Assembly: GCA_963668655.2 (NCBI GenBank)
Contig: CAXXPQ010000002.1
Span: 434,001 to 498,000 of the forward strand
Direction: 5' to 3'
DNA from: G963668655 sp963668655
Lineage (GTDB): Bacteria; Myxococcota_A; SURF-8
DNA length: 64,000 bases
Shown: positions 38,310 to 47,798 of the stretch, in pieces
Layout of the letters: each line of letters opens with the position of its first letter
How positions within the stretch are numbered: position 1 is the stretch's first letter
The notes under the pieces: generated by a model
Told to the model about the DNA's origin: nothing
Seen by the model: only the letters and a program-made list of their open reading frames with translations
Databases searched by the model: none
Position numbers and translations under genes: made by a program

Positions 38310-39075
38310 GCAGCTTGTCCGCCAGTTCCTTGAACTCGTCCGGCAGGGCCGAAAGATCCTCGTAGGGGCGCACACCGTTCCTGTCGGCCTCGGCGATTTC
38401 GTCCGTTTCGGGAAGAAACCCCAGGATCTCGATGCCGGATCCCTCCAGACCCTGGCGGATCAGTTCCCGATCCTTATCGTTTCGCACGCGGTTTCCCAAC
38501 GCCAGGATACGCGTGATTCCCAGATCCCCCGCCAGTTTGCGGATGCGCTTGACGGCGTTCATGCTGCGCGCGCCCGGATTGACCACCACGAGTAAAGCGT
38601 CCACGTTCTTCGTGGTGGCCCGGCCCAGATGCTCCACCCCGGCCTCCATGTCCATCAGGATCACTTCGTCCCGATAGAGCACCAGGTGCATCATGAGGGC
38701 CTTCAGCATGGTGCTTTCAGGACAGATGCAACCGGACCCGCCGGACTGCACCGTTCCCATGACCAGCAGCTTCACGCCGTCGCGCTCCCGGGAGAAGCGC
38801 TCGGGAATGTCGTCCACCTTGGGGTTCATCGTGAAAAATCCGCCCATGGTGCCGGGTTTGGAGCCGGTGCGCTCCTCGATCAGGTCGGAAAGTTCGGCGA
38901 TGGGCGTGATGGGTTCTTCTTCCGAAATACCCAATGCGGCGGCCAGATTCGTCACCGGATCGGCGTCGATGGCGATGACCCGCTTTCCCTTCTCCGCCAA
39001 TAATCGCGAAAGCAGACCGGATACCGTGGTTTTTCCCACGCCGCCTTTTCCACCAACCGCTAGCTTCAGACTCAT
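38293..39075 (-). CDS. cooC: CooC-type nickel-insertion ATPase (second copy)
   Basis: A 260-residue SIMIBI ATPase. Deviant Walker A GGKGGVGKTT at 8-17, CxC motif in GGSGCICPEST, and MDMEAGVEHLGRATTKNVD as the Walker B region. It lies downstream of acsE on the same strand after a 276-nt gap and probably inserts nickel into CooS or AcsB. It differs clearly from the copy at 29029, so the two may serve different nickel sites (C-cluster and A-cluster); that is inference. Confidence 0.93.
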   Translation of the reverse strand: MSLKLAVGGKGGVGKTTVSGLLSRLLAEKGKRVIAIDADPVTNLAAALGISEEEPITPIAELSDLIEERTGSKPGTMGGFFTMNPKVDDIPERFSRERDGVKLLVMGTVQSGGSGCICPESTMLKALMMHLVLYRDEVILMDMEAGVEHLGRATTKNVDALLVVVNPGARSMNAVKRIRKLAGDLGITRILALGNRVRNDKDRELIRQGLEGSGIEILGFLPETDEIAEADRNGVRPYEDLSALPDEFKELADKLLSLAD

Positions 39076-39351
39076 CGTACACCTTCCTTTTCACACCGTT
39101 TCAGAAGCGTTTTCCGCCTCTCCGCATTCATCGCTATTCTGAAGATCCGCCGGGACTTCGCTTTATTCCAACCGATGCCCGTCCATGGCCGTTCACGCCC
39201 ACGCGTGAGCATGCTTGAACATCCCGCCGGAACCGCCTTCCATGGCGACATCAAGAAAAATGGCGCCGGGCCGGGTCGGTTTTCACCGAGCCGACCGCGA
39301 CGCCATGATTTTCGCTCGTTTCACGGAACCGCGATCCCGTGAAGCCGTCGG
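39076..39351. other. Gap between acsE and second cooC with inverted repeats
   Basis: Contains GGTCGG/CCGACC (39274-39296) and TTCACGG/CCGTGAA (about 39320-39343) inverted repeats just beyond the acsE stop on the minus strand. A T-run follows the first only after about ten bases. They could slow or end the acs transcript. No gene is visible. Confidence 0.35.
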
Positions 39352-40245
39352 TTACAGCTCCAACCAGGAATCGGAATACAGCGTCTCCCCGGTCAGGATC
39401 CGCACGGTCTTCGCAAAATCGGTCTTCTGCTTGTCCAAGCCGGCGAAATCGATGGCCTCGCCCGCCATGGCCTTTTTGACGATCTCCACCAGTTCGGGAC
39501 GCTGCCCCTTGGCGATGGCGATGATTTCCTTGTCGAAACCGTCCAGGATGGCCGAGGTCATGCCCTGTTCTATGAGCATGATGAGGTAGACCTGGTTGAC
39601 CAGCTCGCGCAGTTCCTCGGGGCCGCCGTTGGAGATGTTGGACAGGCCGCAGGTGCTGCAAGCGCCGGGGGCGATGTCCTGGATCATCCCGGTGAACTCG
39701 GTGCAGCTGATGACCTGATTCTGCTGGGAGGAAACCGGAACGACGATGGGATCGATGTACATGTCTTCATTGGCGATTCCCATGTCCATGGCGCGGAAGA
39801 CGATGTCCGCCGCCAGCACGCCGCGCTCGTTGGTGTCGCGCGGAATGCCTTCCTTGGCGTACATCAGCGCCACGAACTTGGCGTTGTACTTCTGCACCAG
39901 GGGCAGCATGGCGTCCATGCGCTCGGGAATGGCCGAGATGGAATTGATGATGGGCTTACCGGCCTTTTCTGCGTTGTAAGCCTTCAGACCCGCTTCCATG
40001 ACGTCGATGTTGGTGGTATCGAGCACGAGCGGAAGATTTGACACGCCTTGGACCGTCTTGACGATCCATTCCATCATCTCTTCGCCGTTCTTGCGAGCGG
40101 GACCGACGTTGAGATCGAGATAATCCGCACCATTCGCTTCCAGCTTCCTGGCGAAATCCTCGATCGGACCCGTTTCACGATTCTTCATCGCCGGACCGAT
40201 CGTCTTCGACATGACGTTGATATTTTCAGCAATGATCTCAAACAT
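39352..40245 (-). CDS. acsE: Methyl-THF:corrinoid/iron-sulfur protein methyltransferase
   Basis: A 297-residue pterin-binding TIM barrel that moves the methyl group from methyl-THF to the cobalt of the corrinoid protein AcsCD. Family blocks: IIAENINVMSKTIGPAMKNR, YLDLNVGPARKNGEEMMEW, LPLVLDTTNIDVMEAGLKAY, IDPIVVPVSSQQNQV and STCGLSNISNGGP, which carries the conserved Asn region. The ATG at 40245 has AGGAGG six bases upstream; a TTG directly before it is less likely. It follows acsC by 55 nt. Confidence 0.96.
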   Translation of the reverse strand: MFEIIAENINVMSKTIGPAMKNRETGPIEDFARKLEANGADYLDLNVGPARKNGEEMMEWIVKTVQGVSNLPLVLDTTNIDVMEAGLKAYNAEKAGKPIINSISAIPERMDAMLPLVQKYNAKFVALMYAKEGIPRDTNERGVLAADIVFRAMDMGIANEDMYIDPIVVPVSSQQNQVISCTEFTGMIQDIAPGACSTCGLSNISNGGPEELRELVNQVYLIMLIEQGMTSAILDGFDKEIIAIAKGQRPELVEIVKKAMAGEAIDFAGLDKQKTDFAKTVRILTGETLYSDSWLEL

Positions 40246-40300
40246 CAATCCCCTCCTCGTTTACGTTTTTTCTCTATACAATGAATGCAACCACCCGTTA

Positions 40301-41647
40301 TCAGGTGAAATTCTGTTTCAGATAAGCCGGGATCTGAGCGCTTTCACGCGGTCCCAGCAACACTTTCCAGTCACCACCGACTTCCTCTTCCACGTCGCCC
40401 TGGATAATGGCGAGCAGACCCGGGATGACCAGTTTCTTGTCTTTGACCTTGTCTGCGATACCGCACTTCTTGATGAGAGCGCCGACGGTCTCACCGACGA
40501 ACTTGCCGGCCGCCCAGCCGGTCAGAACCGACAGGCCGTCCGTGTCGAGCACCACCAGCCAAGTGGGAACGCGACTGGCTTCGATTTCACCCGAAACGAT
40601 GAAGTATGTCAAGGAGAAGTTGCAGGTAATCAGCACCGGAGAGTTTTCATCCGGATCGTTGATCGGATAAATGCCCTCGGTGGTCTTCATGGGCCGCTGC
40701 GGATCCGTATAGATGTTCAGCCGTTCCAGCAGCATGGGGAACAGGTTCTCGCCGCGCAGGTCGGAGAAAACGATGATCCCGGCGTACTTGGCCAGAAGCA
40801 GCGAGGCGTAGACCGTCTCCATCTGCGGATCGTTGGTCATTTCGCCCGGGAAGACGATGGTCGGGAAGCCCAGCTGCCGGAAAGTGGCCTGGATGGCCAG
40901 GCGGCGCATGTGAATCTGCTCGAAGAGCGCCGGTTTCAGCGCACGGTGGCCGGGATCCAAAACCAGATCCTTCAAGCCCATTTCGGTCAGCTTCGTGGTC
41001 AGGTCGGCCAGTTTCTCCATGCCGTCGGCCTTCACGGCCAGCGGGCAGCCGTGTTCCTTGGCCAATTCGCCCATGGCCTCGACGTTTTCTTCCGTCGCGG
41101 CGTAGATCAGGGGTTTGCGGTCGCCCAGAACTTCCAGACCGGCCTTCACGCAGTCAACGTCTCCCATCAGGATGGGAGCCGCTTCGCTGTTCTTCTTCAC
41201 CAGTTCCGCAAGTTTCTTGAACTTTTTCGGATCCCCGGTGTTGGATTTCAGCGCCGCCGCCTCGGCATACAGCCACAGGCCGACACGCTCGTATTTCAGA
41301 TTCATCAGGCGTTCGAGTTTGTCCTTCACGTCCTTGGCGGCTTCGTCGTCCGCCACGGTGACCGCCAGTCCGGTCTTGTTGAAGAACGTCTTCTCGTGGC
41401 GGTACAGCACCGTCTCGCCACCGACCTGAACCTTATTATGCCCCGTTCCGAAAGTGACCGTCCGGATGGGAGGCGCGGATTCGGCATCCAGCGTTTCCTT
41501 CGCCTCGTCCGATACGTGCGGACAGCTTGCCAGCTCGGCCTTTCCAGCGGCCAGATTCATGGCAAAAGCCAGGCAAGTCGGAACGCCGCAATCTCCGCAA
41601 TTCGTTTTCGGCAACAGTTTGAAGATTTGAATTCCGGTAAGCGCCAT
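40301..41647 (-). CDS. acsC: Corrinoid/iron-sulfur protein large subunit
   Basis: A 448-residue subunit. The N-terminal [4Fe-4S] domain uses Cys17, Cys20, Cys25 and Cys42 (NCGDCGVPTC...SC). It reductively activates the cobalt. A TIM barrel and a C-terminal B12-binding domain follow (VVLDTDGLSVLTGWAAGKFVGETVGALIKKCG). It carries the methyl group from AcsE to the A-cluster of AcsB. It has no tether module of the kind seen in AcsD. Confidence 0.96.
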   Translation of the reverse strand: MALTGIQIFKLLPKTNCGDCGVPTCLAFAMNLAAGKAELASCPHVSDEAKETLDAESAPPIRTVTFGTGHNKVQVGGETVLYRHEKTFFNKTGLAVTVADDEAAKDVKDKLERLMNLKYERVGLWLYAEAAALKSNTGDPKKFKKLAELVKKNSEAAPILMGDVDCVKAGLEVLGDRKPLIYAATEENVEAMGELAKEHGCPLAVKADGMEKLADLTTKLTEMGLKDLVLDPGHRALKPALFEQIHMRRLAIQATFRQLGFPTIVFPGEMTNDPQMETVYASLLLAKYAGIIVFSDLRGENLFPMLLERLNIYTDPQRPMKTTEGIYPINDPDENSPVLITCNFSLTYFIVSGEIEASRVPTWLVVLDTDGLSVLTGWAAGKFVGETVGALIKKCGIADKVKDKKLVIPGLLAIIQGDVEEEVGGDWKVLLGPRESAQIPAYLKQNFT

Positions 41648-41756
41648 GATTGTCCCTTTTGTTAGAGTTTACAGGTTTCCCCTCATTTCAGTTAACGGCC
41701 GACCGGTCCGGAAACCCTTCCGCCACCGGCCCGATCGGCCGCGTTTATCAGGTCGC

Positions 41757-43979
41757 TTAACCGACGATGGGATCCATTTCGAGAGCCGGATGTCCGACTT
41801 TCTGCATGTAGGCGTACACCTCGTCCTCGGACGTGGCGACGGTCTCATCGGCGATTTTGTCCAGCAGGTCCGGAATGCCGAGTTCCTTGGCGCGAACCCC
41901 GAAACGATCGGCGATTTCCTCTTTCAGGCGCTTGGGCATCCAGGCGATGCGCTTCAGGCCGCCTTCCGCCTGGATGAACTTTTTGCTGGTGACGTACAGC
42001 TTGGAGTGGCCCAGGAAGCCCGGCGTCACCGCGCCGCCGCCGACGGAGCCGGCCAGGGTGGTGAACTTCATGCCGGAAGGCGTCATACCGGAGTAGTCCC
42101 GGTCGCAGATCATGATGCCGTTGCAGACCGGCAGCACCGCCGCGATGGCCTCGAAGCAGCCGCAACTCGTCATGGGATTTTCCATGATGCTGTAAGCGCA
42201 GGTGGTGGGAACCGAGCCGCGCGAGGCCTGCTCCACGAAGTTGTCCACGCCGCTCCACGTTCCCTTGTGCCCATCCAGAACCTCGCCCTTGTTGATGGGC
42301 TGGTTCGGACCGGTGGGGTTGATCTCGTAGCTGGCCTTGCAGTCCAGCCAGCTGTATGCGCCGCAGAGGCCGTAACGCTCGGGGGTGACGACGCAGACGT
42401 GGTTCGGAGCGAAGGACTGGCACAGCGTGCAGCTGTAATAGGTCTCTTCCTCTTCATCCGTCATGCCCTCGACGCGCTCGTCACGTTGCTTGTAGGCATC
42501 GCGCGCCTTCTTGACCATGCGCTCCACTTCCTTCGGATCGGTGTAGATGGTGACCTGCACCTTGTCCAGGATGTTGCCGAAGTCCTGATGCAGCTTGGCA
42601 TGCAGGATGTCGCCCAGAGAGGAAAGGCGGAAGCCCTTCTCGTAGGCGCTCTTGTTGATGCGCACCCAGGCGATATCGCGCTGTCCGATATGCATCATGC
42701 CCTGGGCGTAGTTCAGCAGATGGTGAATCTGGCGTTCCAGGATCGGTTCGAAGTCGGACTGCATGGCGCGTCCGGCCACCTCGACGTAAATCGCCAGGGG
42801 AGAACGGCGCTTCTTCGGGTTCTCTTCGCTTTCGAAGGAGTCCAGATCGGGACCGACCACGGTGATCTTGTTGTCCTCGATGTCGTTCATGTCCTTCATC
42901 TGGATCAGCTCGCAGGCCGGGGTGCGGCCGCCGCCCGCTTCGTAATAGATGTCCTCGCCGCGCACGCGCTCGCCCTCGAAGGCCGGTCCGTATGCCACGG
43001 GAACCGGAACCTCGGTGATCTGAACCTTCAGACCGCGGGTCTCGATGGCCTTCTGGACAATCTCGTTGTACGGGATGTTGGAGACGACGTGCTCGTAGGT
43101 GCAGACACCCGTGGGCAGGATTTCCGGGATCGGCGTGTCGGCGATGACCGGGAAGCCGTAGTTGACGATGCCGAGGCCGTTGGCGTACCACTCGTCGGCG
43201 ACGGTTCCGAAGGTCAGCGCGAAGGCGAACACGCGGTCCTTGTTGTAAATCAGGATCTTGCGGAAGTCGCCGGGCTCGACACCGCCGAAGGACATGGCGG
43301 CGCGGGTGGCGAATCCGACGGCGAAGATGGCCGAACTGGTGTAGGGGCCGAAGCTCGCCAGACGGGTTCCCCAGCCGACGTCCACGCCCGCTTCCACGAG
43401 CTGCTCGGAGAAGGTCTTGCCTTCATGGGAGCCCGCCAGGAAGACGTACAGGTTCTTCTTTTGCAGTTCCAGGGCGATGTCCGCCGCGATCTGCGGGGTC
43501 GGGGCCGCGCCCAGAATGGCGGCGAATCCCGGGGCGGATCCGTCCACGAACTCCACGCCGCGTTTACGCAGGATGATGTCGTTGGCAGCGCCCAGCCAGA
43601 TTTTCTCGTCGGTGACGTCCTCGCCGTCCAGGTAGAAGTCCGGCTCTTCCAGATAGCGGATGCACTCCTCGCATTCCTCGGCGAACAGGGTGGCCATACC
43701 GGCGTCCAGGGCCGGGCCGAGGTACGGCAGGTGATAAGTCTGCTTGATGTTCGGCGGAATCAGGCCCTTGCAGGTGTCCAGAACGAACTTCATGTCTTCC
43801 AGGGTCTCGACCTTGTGGCCGAGGATGCCGTAGATGACCGGAAGGTAGTAACCGGTGTTCGGGAAGCCGACTTCCGTCTTGCCGCCATGCTTGTCCATGG
43901 CTTCTTCCCACTTCTTGTTGACGCGATCGAAAATGGCATGCGCGCCGCGAATACCAGCCGAAGCAATAATTTTCGACAT
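41757..43979 (-). CDS. acsB: CO-methylating acetyl-CoA synthase (ACS)
   Basis: A 740-residue, full bacterial-type enzyme with the N-terminal CODH-contacting domain. It assembles acetyl-CoA from CO, methyl and CoA. All six A-cluster cysteines are present with the same spacing as in Moorella thermoacetica: Cys517, 520, 529, 539, 606 and 608 (CTLCQSFAPNHVC, GLCGAYSW, MTSCGC). The C-terminal YAYMQKVGHPALEMDPIVG also matches. It lies between cooS and acsC in the operon. AGGAGG precedes the start. Confidence 0.97.
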   Translation of the reverse strand: MSKIIASAGIRGAHAIFDRVNKKWEEAMDKHGGKTEVGFPNTGYYLPVIYGILGHKVETLEDMKFVLDTCKGLIPPNIKQTYHLPYLGPALDAGMATLFAEECEECIRYLEEPDFYLDGEDVTDEKIWLGAANDIILRKRGVEFVDGSAPGFAAILGAAPTPQIAADIALELQKKNLYVFLAGSHEGKTFSEQLVEAGVDVGWGTRLASFGPYTSSAIFAVGFATRAAMSFGGVEPGDFRKILIYNKDRVFAFALTFGTVADEWYANGLGIVNYGFPVIADTPIPEILPTGVCTYEHVVSNIPYNEIVQKAIETRGLKVQITEVPVPVAYGPAFEGERVRGEDIYYEAGGGRTPACELIQMKDMNDIEDNKITVVGPDLDSFESEENPKKRRSPLAIYVEVAGRAMQSDFEPILERQIHHLLNYAQGMMHIGQRDIAWVRINKSAYEKGFRLSSLGDILHAKLHQDFGNILDKVQVTIYTDPKEVERMVKKARDAYKQRDERVEGMTDEEEETYYSCTLCQSFAPNHVCVVTPERYGLCGAYSWLDCKASYEINPTGPNQPINKGEVLDGHKGTWSGVDNFVEQASRGSVPTTCAYSIMENPMTSCGCFEAIAAVLPVCNGIMICDRDYSGMTPSGMKFTTLAGSVGGGAVTPGFLGHSKLYVTSKKFIQAEGGLKRIAWMPKRLKEEIADRFGVRAKELGIPDLLDKIADETVATSEDEVYAYMQKVGHPALEMDPIVG

Positions 43980-44028
43980 GGGTTGGTTTCCTCCTTTATA
44001 TCTCTAGTCCTTTGAGAGCGTTTCCGGC

Positions 44029-46200
44029 TTATTGCATCTTCTGGCGGTCGGCCATGTCCATCAACACGCGCTCGCGCTGCTTGTCGATGCCCAGCTCTTT
44101 CCGCTTCAGGTCGATGTGGGCGATCATCTTCTGGGCCGCCTTGACCGGATCGTCCTCAAAGTCCCACTTTCCGCCGAGTTCCTTCTCGATTCCGTTGAAC
44201 AGATAGTCCGTCAGTCCCGGAGCTCCCAGGGTCGGGAAGGCGGAACTGAAGATGGTGTACACGCCGGAAGCGACGAAGTAATGTCCGATGGAGATGGCCT
44301 TTTCGCTCATCCACTCCGGAGCGGCGCCGGCGGCGGGAAGGTCGCTGATGTCGTCGCCCAATCCGCCTTCTTTCACGACGGCGGTGGCGGCGATGAGGAT
44401 GCGGCTGTTATCCACGCAGGAACCCATGTGCAGCACGGGCGGAATACCGACGGTCTCGCAGACCTCGGCCAGGCCCGGTCCGGCGAACTCGGCGGCCGCC
44501 TCGGGGACCAGCAGTCCCTCTTTGGCCAGGGCCAGCGCGCCGCAGCCGGTCATCAGGACGATGACGTCGTTCTTGATGAGTTCCTTCACCATGGCGATGT
44601 GGTAGTGATCGTGGGTGGTCTTCGGATTGTTGCAGCCGACCACGCCCGCGATGCCGCGGATCTTGCCGTTGATGATGTTGTCGTTCAGCGGGCGATAGGA
44701 CGCGCGGAAGGCTCCGCCCAGCAGGTATCCGATGGTTTCGTGGGAGAATCCGGCGACCAGCTTGTGGGTCTGTTTCGGAATCTTCACGTTCTTGCCGCGA
44801 TTCTTGAAGTTGTCGATGGACTCCTTCACCAGACGCTTCGCGGTATTGATGGCGTCGTGCTCGTGAAACTCGATGTGCTCGGCGCCTTCGATCTTCGCGC
44901 GCGGGCTGGTGGTGATGACGCGGGTGTGGAAGCCCTCGGCGACCTTCGGTAGGGCCGCCATGATGCACTGCACGTCCACGATCATGGTTTCCACCGCGCC
45001 GGTGACGATGGCCAGCTCCTGCTGGAGGAAGTCGCCCGCCACGTTGACGCCGTGACGCATGAGAATCTCGTTGGCGGTGCAACAGATGCCGCCCAGGTTG
45101 ATGCCCTTGGCGCCCGCTTCCTCTGCGTATTTCAGCATCTCCGGATCCTGGGCCGCGGCGACGATCTGCTCGGAAAGCAGCGGCTCGTGGCCGTGGATGA
45201 TGATGTTGACCTGGTCTTCCTTCAGGGTGCCCAGATTGGCCTCGCCCATGATGGGAACCGGCGTGCCGAACATGATGTCCTGCAACTCCGTGCCGATCAT
45301 GGATCCGCCCCAGCCGTCGCCGATGGCGGCGCGGGTGCCCTGGAAGATCAGGTTGTGGAATTCCTGGTCCACGCCGATGTGGGTGCGGTGCATGATCTCA
45401 ACGATCTCGCGATCGACACCACGCGGAACACAACCCAGTTTACGCCACAGTTCCTGGCGTTTCAGGGGAGCCTTCTTGATGAAGGAAACTTCACCGGACT
45501 GCTGACCGAAATCGGCCAGGGCGCGCTCGCCGACGTCCAGAGCGATTTCGTTGACGGTGCGGTCGCCGATCTCGATACCGAAGTCCAGGGCGACCTGCAA
45601 CAGTTTCTGCTCGTCCTTGATTCCGTAGCCCGGAGCCTTGCCCTTGGCCACGGCCACCAGCGTCTCGGCCACGGCGCGGCCGTGATCGGAATGGGCGGCC
45701 GCTCCGCCGGCGATCATGCGGATGAAGTTGCGGGCGGCGATGGTGTCGGCGGTGGCGCCGCAGACGCCGCGGCTCTCCGAGCCGTCCTTGTTCTTCTTGA
45801 TGCGGCAGGGGCCCATGGAGCAGATGCGGCAGCAGATGCCGTTGGCGCCGAAGGTGCACTGGGGCTTCTGGGCGTCCAGACGATCCCAGACGATCTGAAT
45901 GTCGTTTTCCTCGGCGATTTTGATGGTTTCAATGGACGTGGGATCCACGGACTTGATCTCCGGGGAACCCTGTTTCTGCTTGAATCCGCCATCGTCCTTC
46001 ACGGCCGCGGCGGCGCTCGGAGCGACTTTCTTCGGAGCGGCCTTGGCGGCCGGACGGGCGGCGACTCCGCCGCCTGCGGAAATGGATTTCAGCAGTGCGG
46101 TCAGTTCCACCTGCTGGGTGGCGATCACTTCGGTCAGTTTCGTCAGAGCGGTAGAAAGATCCGAACTGCCGGACTGCGGGAGGTTGATTTTAAATTCCAT
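44029..46200 (-). CDS. cooS: Carbon monoxide dehydrogenase with N-terminal coiled-coil extension
   Basis: A 723-residue Ni-Fe CO dehydrogenase that reduces CO2 to CO for ACS. The catalytic part has FeS cysteines (CTFGANGICCRICSMGPCRI, RGVCGA), IHGHEPLLSEQI, the C-cluster region GGICCTANEI, GVVGCNN and GCGALALAKEG, and MGSCVDNSRI. It carries about 75 extra N-terminal residues: an LPQSGSS entry, a helix with hydrophobic residues at 15, 19, 22, 26, 33, 36 and 40 and Gln29 in the core series, then an Ala/Pro/Lys linker (42-70). This helix matches the C-terminus of AcsD, encoded 14 nt upstream. Confidence 0.97.
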   Translation of the reverse strand: MEFKINLPQSGSSDLSTALTKLTEVIATQQVELTALLKSISAGGGVAARPAAKAAPKKVAPSAAAAVKDDGGFKQKQGSPEIKSVDPTSIETIKIAEENDIQIVWDRLDAQKPQCTFGANGICCRICSMGPCRIKKNKDGSESRGVCGATADTIAARNFIRMIAGGAAAHSDHGRAVAETLVAVAKGKAPGYGIKDEQKLLQVALDFGIEIGDRTVNEIALDVGERALADFGQQSGEVSFIKKAPLKRQELWRKLGCVPRGVDREIVEIMHRTHIGVDQEFHNLIFQGTRAAIGDGWGGSMIGTELQDIMFGTPVPIMGEANLGTLKEDQVNIIIHGHEPLLSEQIVAAAQDPEMLKYAEEAGAKGINLGGICCTANEILMRHGVNVAGDFLQQELAIVTGAVETMIVDVQCIMAALPKVAEGFHTRVITTSPRAKIEGAEHIEFHEHDAINTAKRLVKESIDNFKNRGKNVKIPKQTHKLVAGFSHETIGYLLGGAFRASYRPLNDNIINGKIRGIAGVVGCNNPKTTHDHYHIAMVKELIKNDVIVLMTGCGALALAKEGLLVPEAAAEFAGPGLAEVCETVGIPPVLHMGSCVDNSRILIAATAVVKEGGLGDDISDLPAAGAAPEWMSEKAISIGHYFVASGVYTIFSSAFPTLGAPGLTDYLFNGIEKELGGKWDFEDDPVKAAQKMIAHIDLKRKELGIDKQRERVLMDMADRQKMQ

Positions 46201-46214
46201 GGTTTGTCTCCTTT

Positions 46215-47756
46215 TTAACCAATCATTTCACGAAGCTTGGAAAGATCCGCCTGCTGTTTCGATAAAATTTCCGTCAATTTCTCGATCGCAGCCACAAGCT
46301 CCGCATCCTCGCCGCCACCGGAGACGGAGGCGGGAAGCGTGACCGAGAAGGAGAACGTTACGCCCTGTCCCGCGGGCGCGACGCCCGCTGAATCCTGAGC
46401 CTGTACGACCTGAACCGCTTCCTTGGCCCCCTCATCGGCCTTGGCAGCAGCTTCCGCCTCGGCTTTCGCCTTGGCCTCGGCCTCTTTCTTCTCCCTCTCT
46501 TCCGCTTCTTTCTTGGCTTTCGCCTCGGCTTCCGCCTTGGCTTTCGCTTCGGCCTCCGCCTTGGCTTTTGCCTCCGCTTCCGCCTTGGCCTTGGCTTCGG
46601 CTTCCGCCTTGGCTTTGGCCTCCGCTTCCGCCTTGGCCTTCGCCGCGGCTTCCGCTTTGTCGTCCTTCTTCGGGGCCGGCTTTTCAGCCGCCTTCGGGGC
46701 TTCCTTCTTCGGGGCCTCTTCCTTGACCTCGATTTCCGGCAGCACTTTCGGTTCCGGCTTGTACTTCACGTCCGCGAACGCCACGGGCTTGTCGAACATC
46801 CTCGGCTTCGGATCGTCGGTGGTGAGATCCTCGATGAGGTTGCGGATAAGCTCGATGGTGCGGGGATGGCGAAGAACCAGAATGTCGCCGCCGGCCACCA
46901 GGCAGGCGGAAGCCGTGATGGATTCCATCATCACGCCGCGAACGTGCTCGTCGCCCAGATCGTGCGCGTCCTCGACGGATAGCTTGGCTTCCTTCGTCTT
47001 CCAGACCTCCCGGCCCAGATTGCAATACATGGGGAACTGGAGTTTTTCGTCCTGCTGCGCCAGGGCGGCCATGCGGGCGCGCTCCATGACGGAGTAGCTG
47101 TACTCCAGACCGTAACCGAGGCCGCCGACGGTGGGATCCATCAGGATCTTGCTTTCGGCGACACCCAGGTTGCCGAGCAGGATGTTCAACTGCTTGGCCA
47201 GGTTGATGTCGATGGGAGAGGACGCGATGGCGTAGTGATTGTACGCCATGACGCCCGCGCCGATCTGCTTGTAATTCTCGTCCTGAACCGGGCCGATCAG
47301 CAGTTGCTTATCGGTCACGCCTTCACAGACGGCGCGCAGAACTTCGGCGTCGCGGGGCTGATTGGCGCATCCCCAGACGGCCAGCGGCACTTCGATGGCG
47401 TCCGCCACCTTCTTCACGGTATCCACCAGTTCCGCCACGGAACGGTTGGCGCCGTTGGGATCGCTACCCACGAGTTCCAGGTGGATCAGATCCGCCCCGA
47501 ACTCATCCTGAGCCTTTTTGGCCCAGGCCGCCGGATCGTTGAATACGTCGCCCCAGACCGCCTTCAGTTCCTCGGACCACTCCGTCGGAGGAATGTCGTT
47601 GATTTCGATCGCGATCAGCGGTTTGTGAGGCATTTCGCCTTCGAACGTGTAGAACGGGTAAGCCGTCTCGCCGCCAACCGTGAAGCCTTTTTTCCCCTTG
47701 ACTTCGATGGCCTTGATGCTGCCCGTGTACTTTGCTTTTGGAATCTCTACCTGCAT
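46215..47756 (-). CDS. acsD: Corrinoid/iron-sulfur protein small subunit with rod and C-terminal docking helix
   Basis: A 513-residue protein, about 180 longer than the usual ~310-330. Residues 1-~330 are the normal AcsD TIM barrel (VWGDVFNDPAAWAKKAQDEFGADLIHLELVGSDPNG, DPTVGGLGYGLEYSYSVMER). Residues ~335-445 are a Pro/Lys/Glu stretch followed by KAKAEAEA repeats (373-412), predicted to form a long single alpha helix. The last ~45 residues (VTLPASVSGGG, then a helix with L487, I491, L494, L498, Q501, L505, L508, I512) match the CooS N-terminus. Likely the protein tethers itself to CODH. It starts the methyl-transfer part of the operon after a small gene. Confidence 0.95.
   Translation of the reverse strand: MQVEIPKAKYTGSIKAIEVKGKKGFTVGGETAYPFYTFEGEMPHKPLIAIEINDIPPTEWSEELKAVWGDVFNDPAAWAKKAQDEFGADLIHLELVGSDPNGANRSVAELVDTVKKVADAIEVPLAVWGCANQPRDAEVLRAVCEGVTDKQLLIGPVQDENYKQIGAGVMAYNHYAIASSPIDINLAKQLNILLGNLGVAESKILMDPTVGGLGYGLEYSYSVMERARMAALAQQDEKLQFPMYCNLGREVWKTKEAKLSVEDAHDLGDEHVRGVMMESITASACLVAGGDILVLRHPRTIELIRNLIEDLTTDDPKPRMFDKPVAFADVKYKPEPKVLPEIEVKEEAPKKEAPKAAEKPAPKKDDKAEAAAKAKAEAEAKAKAEAEAKAKAEAEAKAKAEAEAKAKAEAEAKAKKEAEEREKKEAEAKAKAEAEAAAKADEGAKEAVQVVQAQDSAGVAPAGQGVTFSFSVTLPASVSGGGEDAELVAAIEKLTEILSKQQADLSKLREMIG
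46518..46640 (-). repeat. 24-bp tandem repeat encoding KAKAEAEA in acsD
   Basis: Five in-frame copies of a 24-nt unit (minus strand) with synonymous third-position changes encode KAKAEAEA at residues 373-412, with degenerate copies on both sides. Lys and Glu four residues apart allow continuous salt bridges, the pattern of a stable single alpha helix. The repeat could change length by slippage. Confidence 0.9.
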
Positions 47757-47798
47757 TTACTATCTCCTTCCCTTCCGTTTAAGCAGGACAGCGAGTGA

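Noticed and set aside
46518..46640. Tandem 24-bp repeat as a CRISPR or minisatellite
   Set aside because: The repeats have no spacers, keep the acsD reading frame and vary at synonymous sites; it is a coding repeat.
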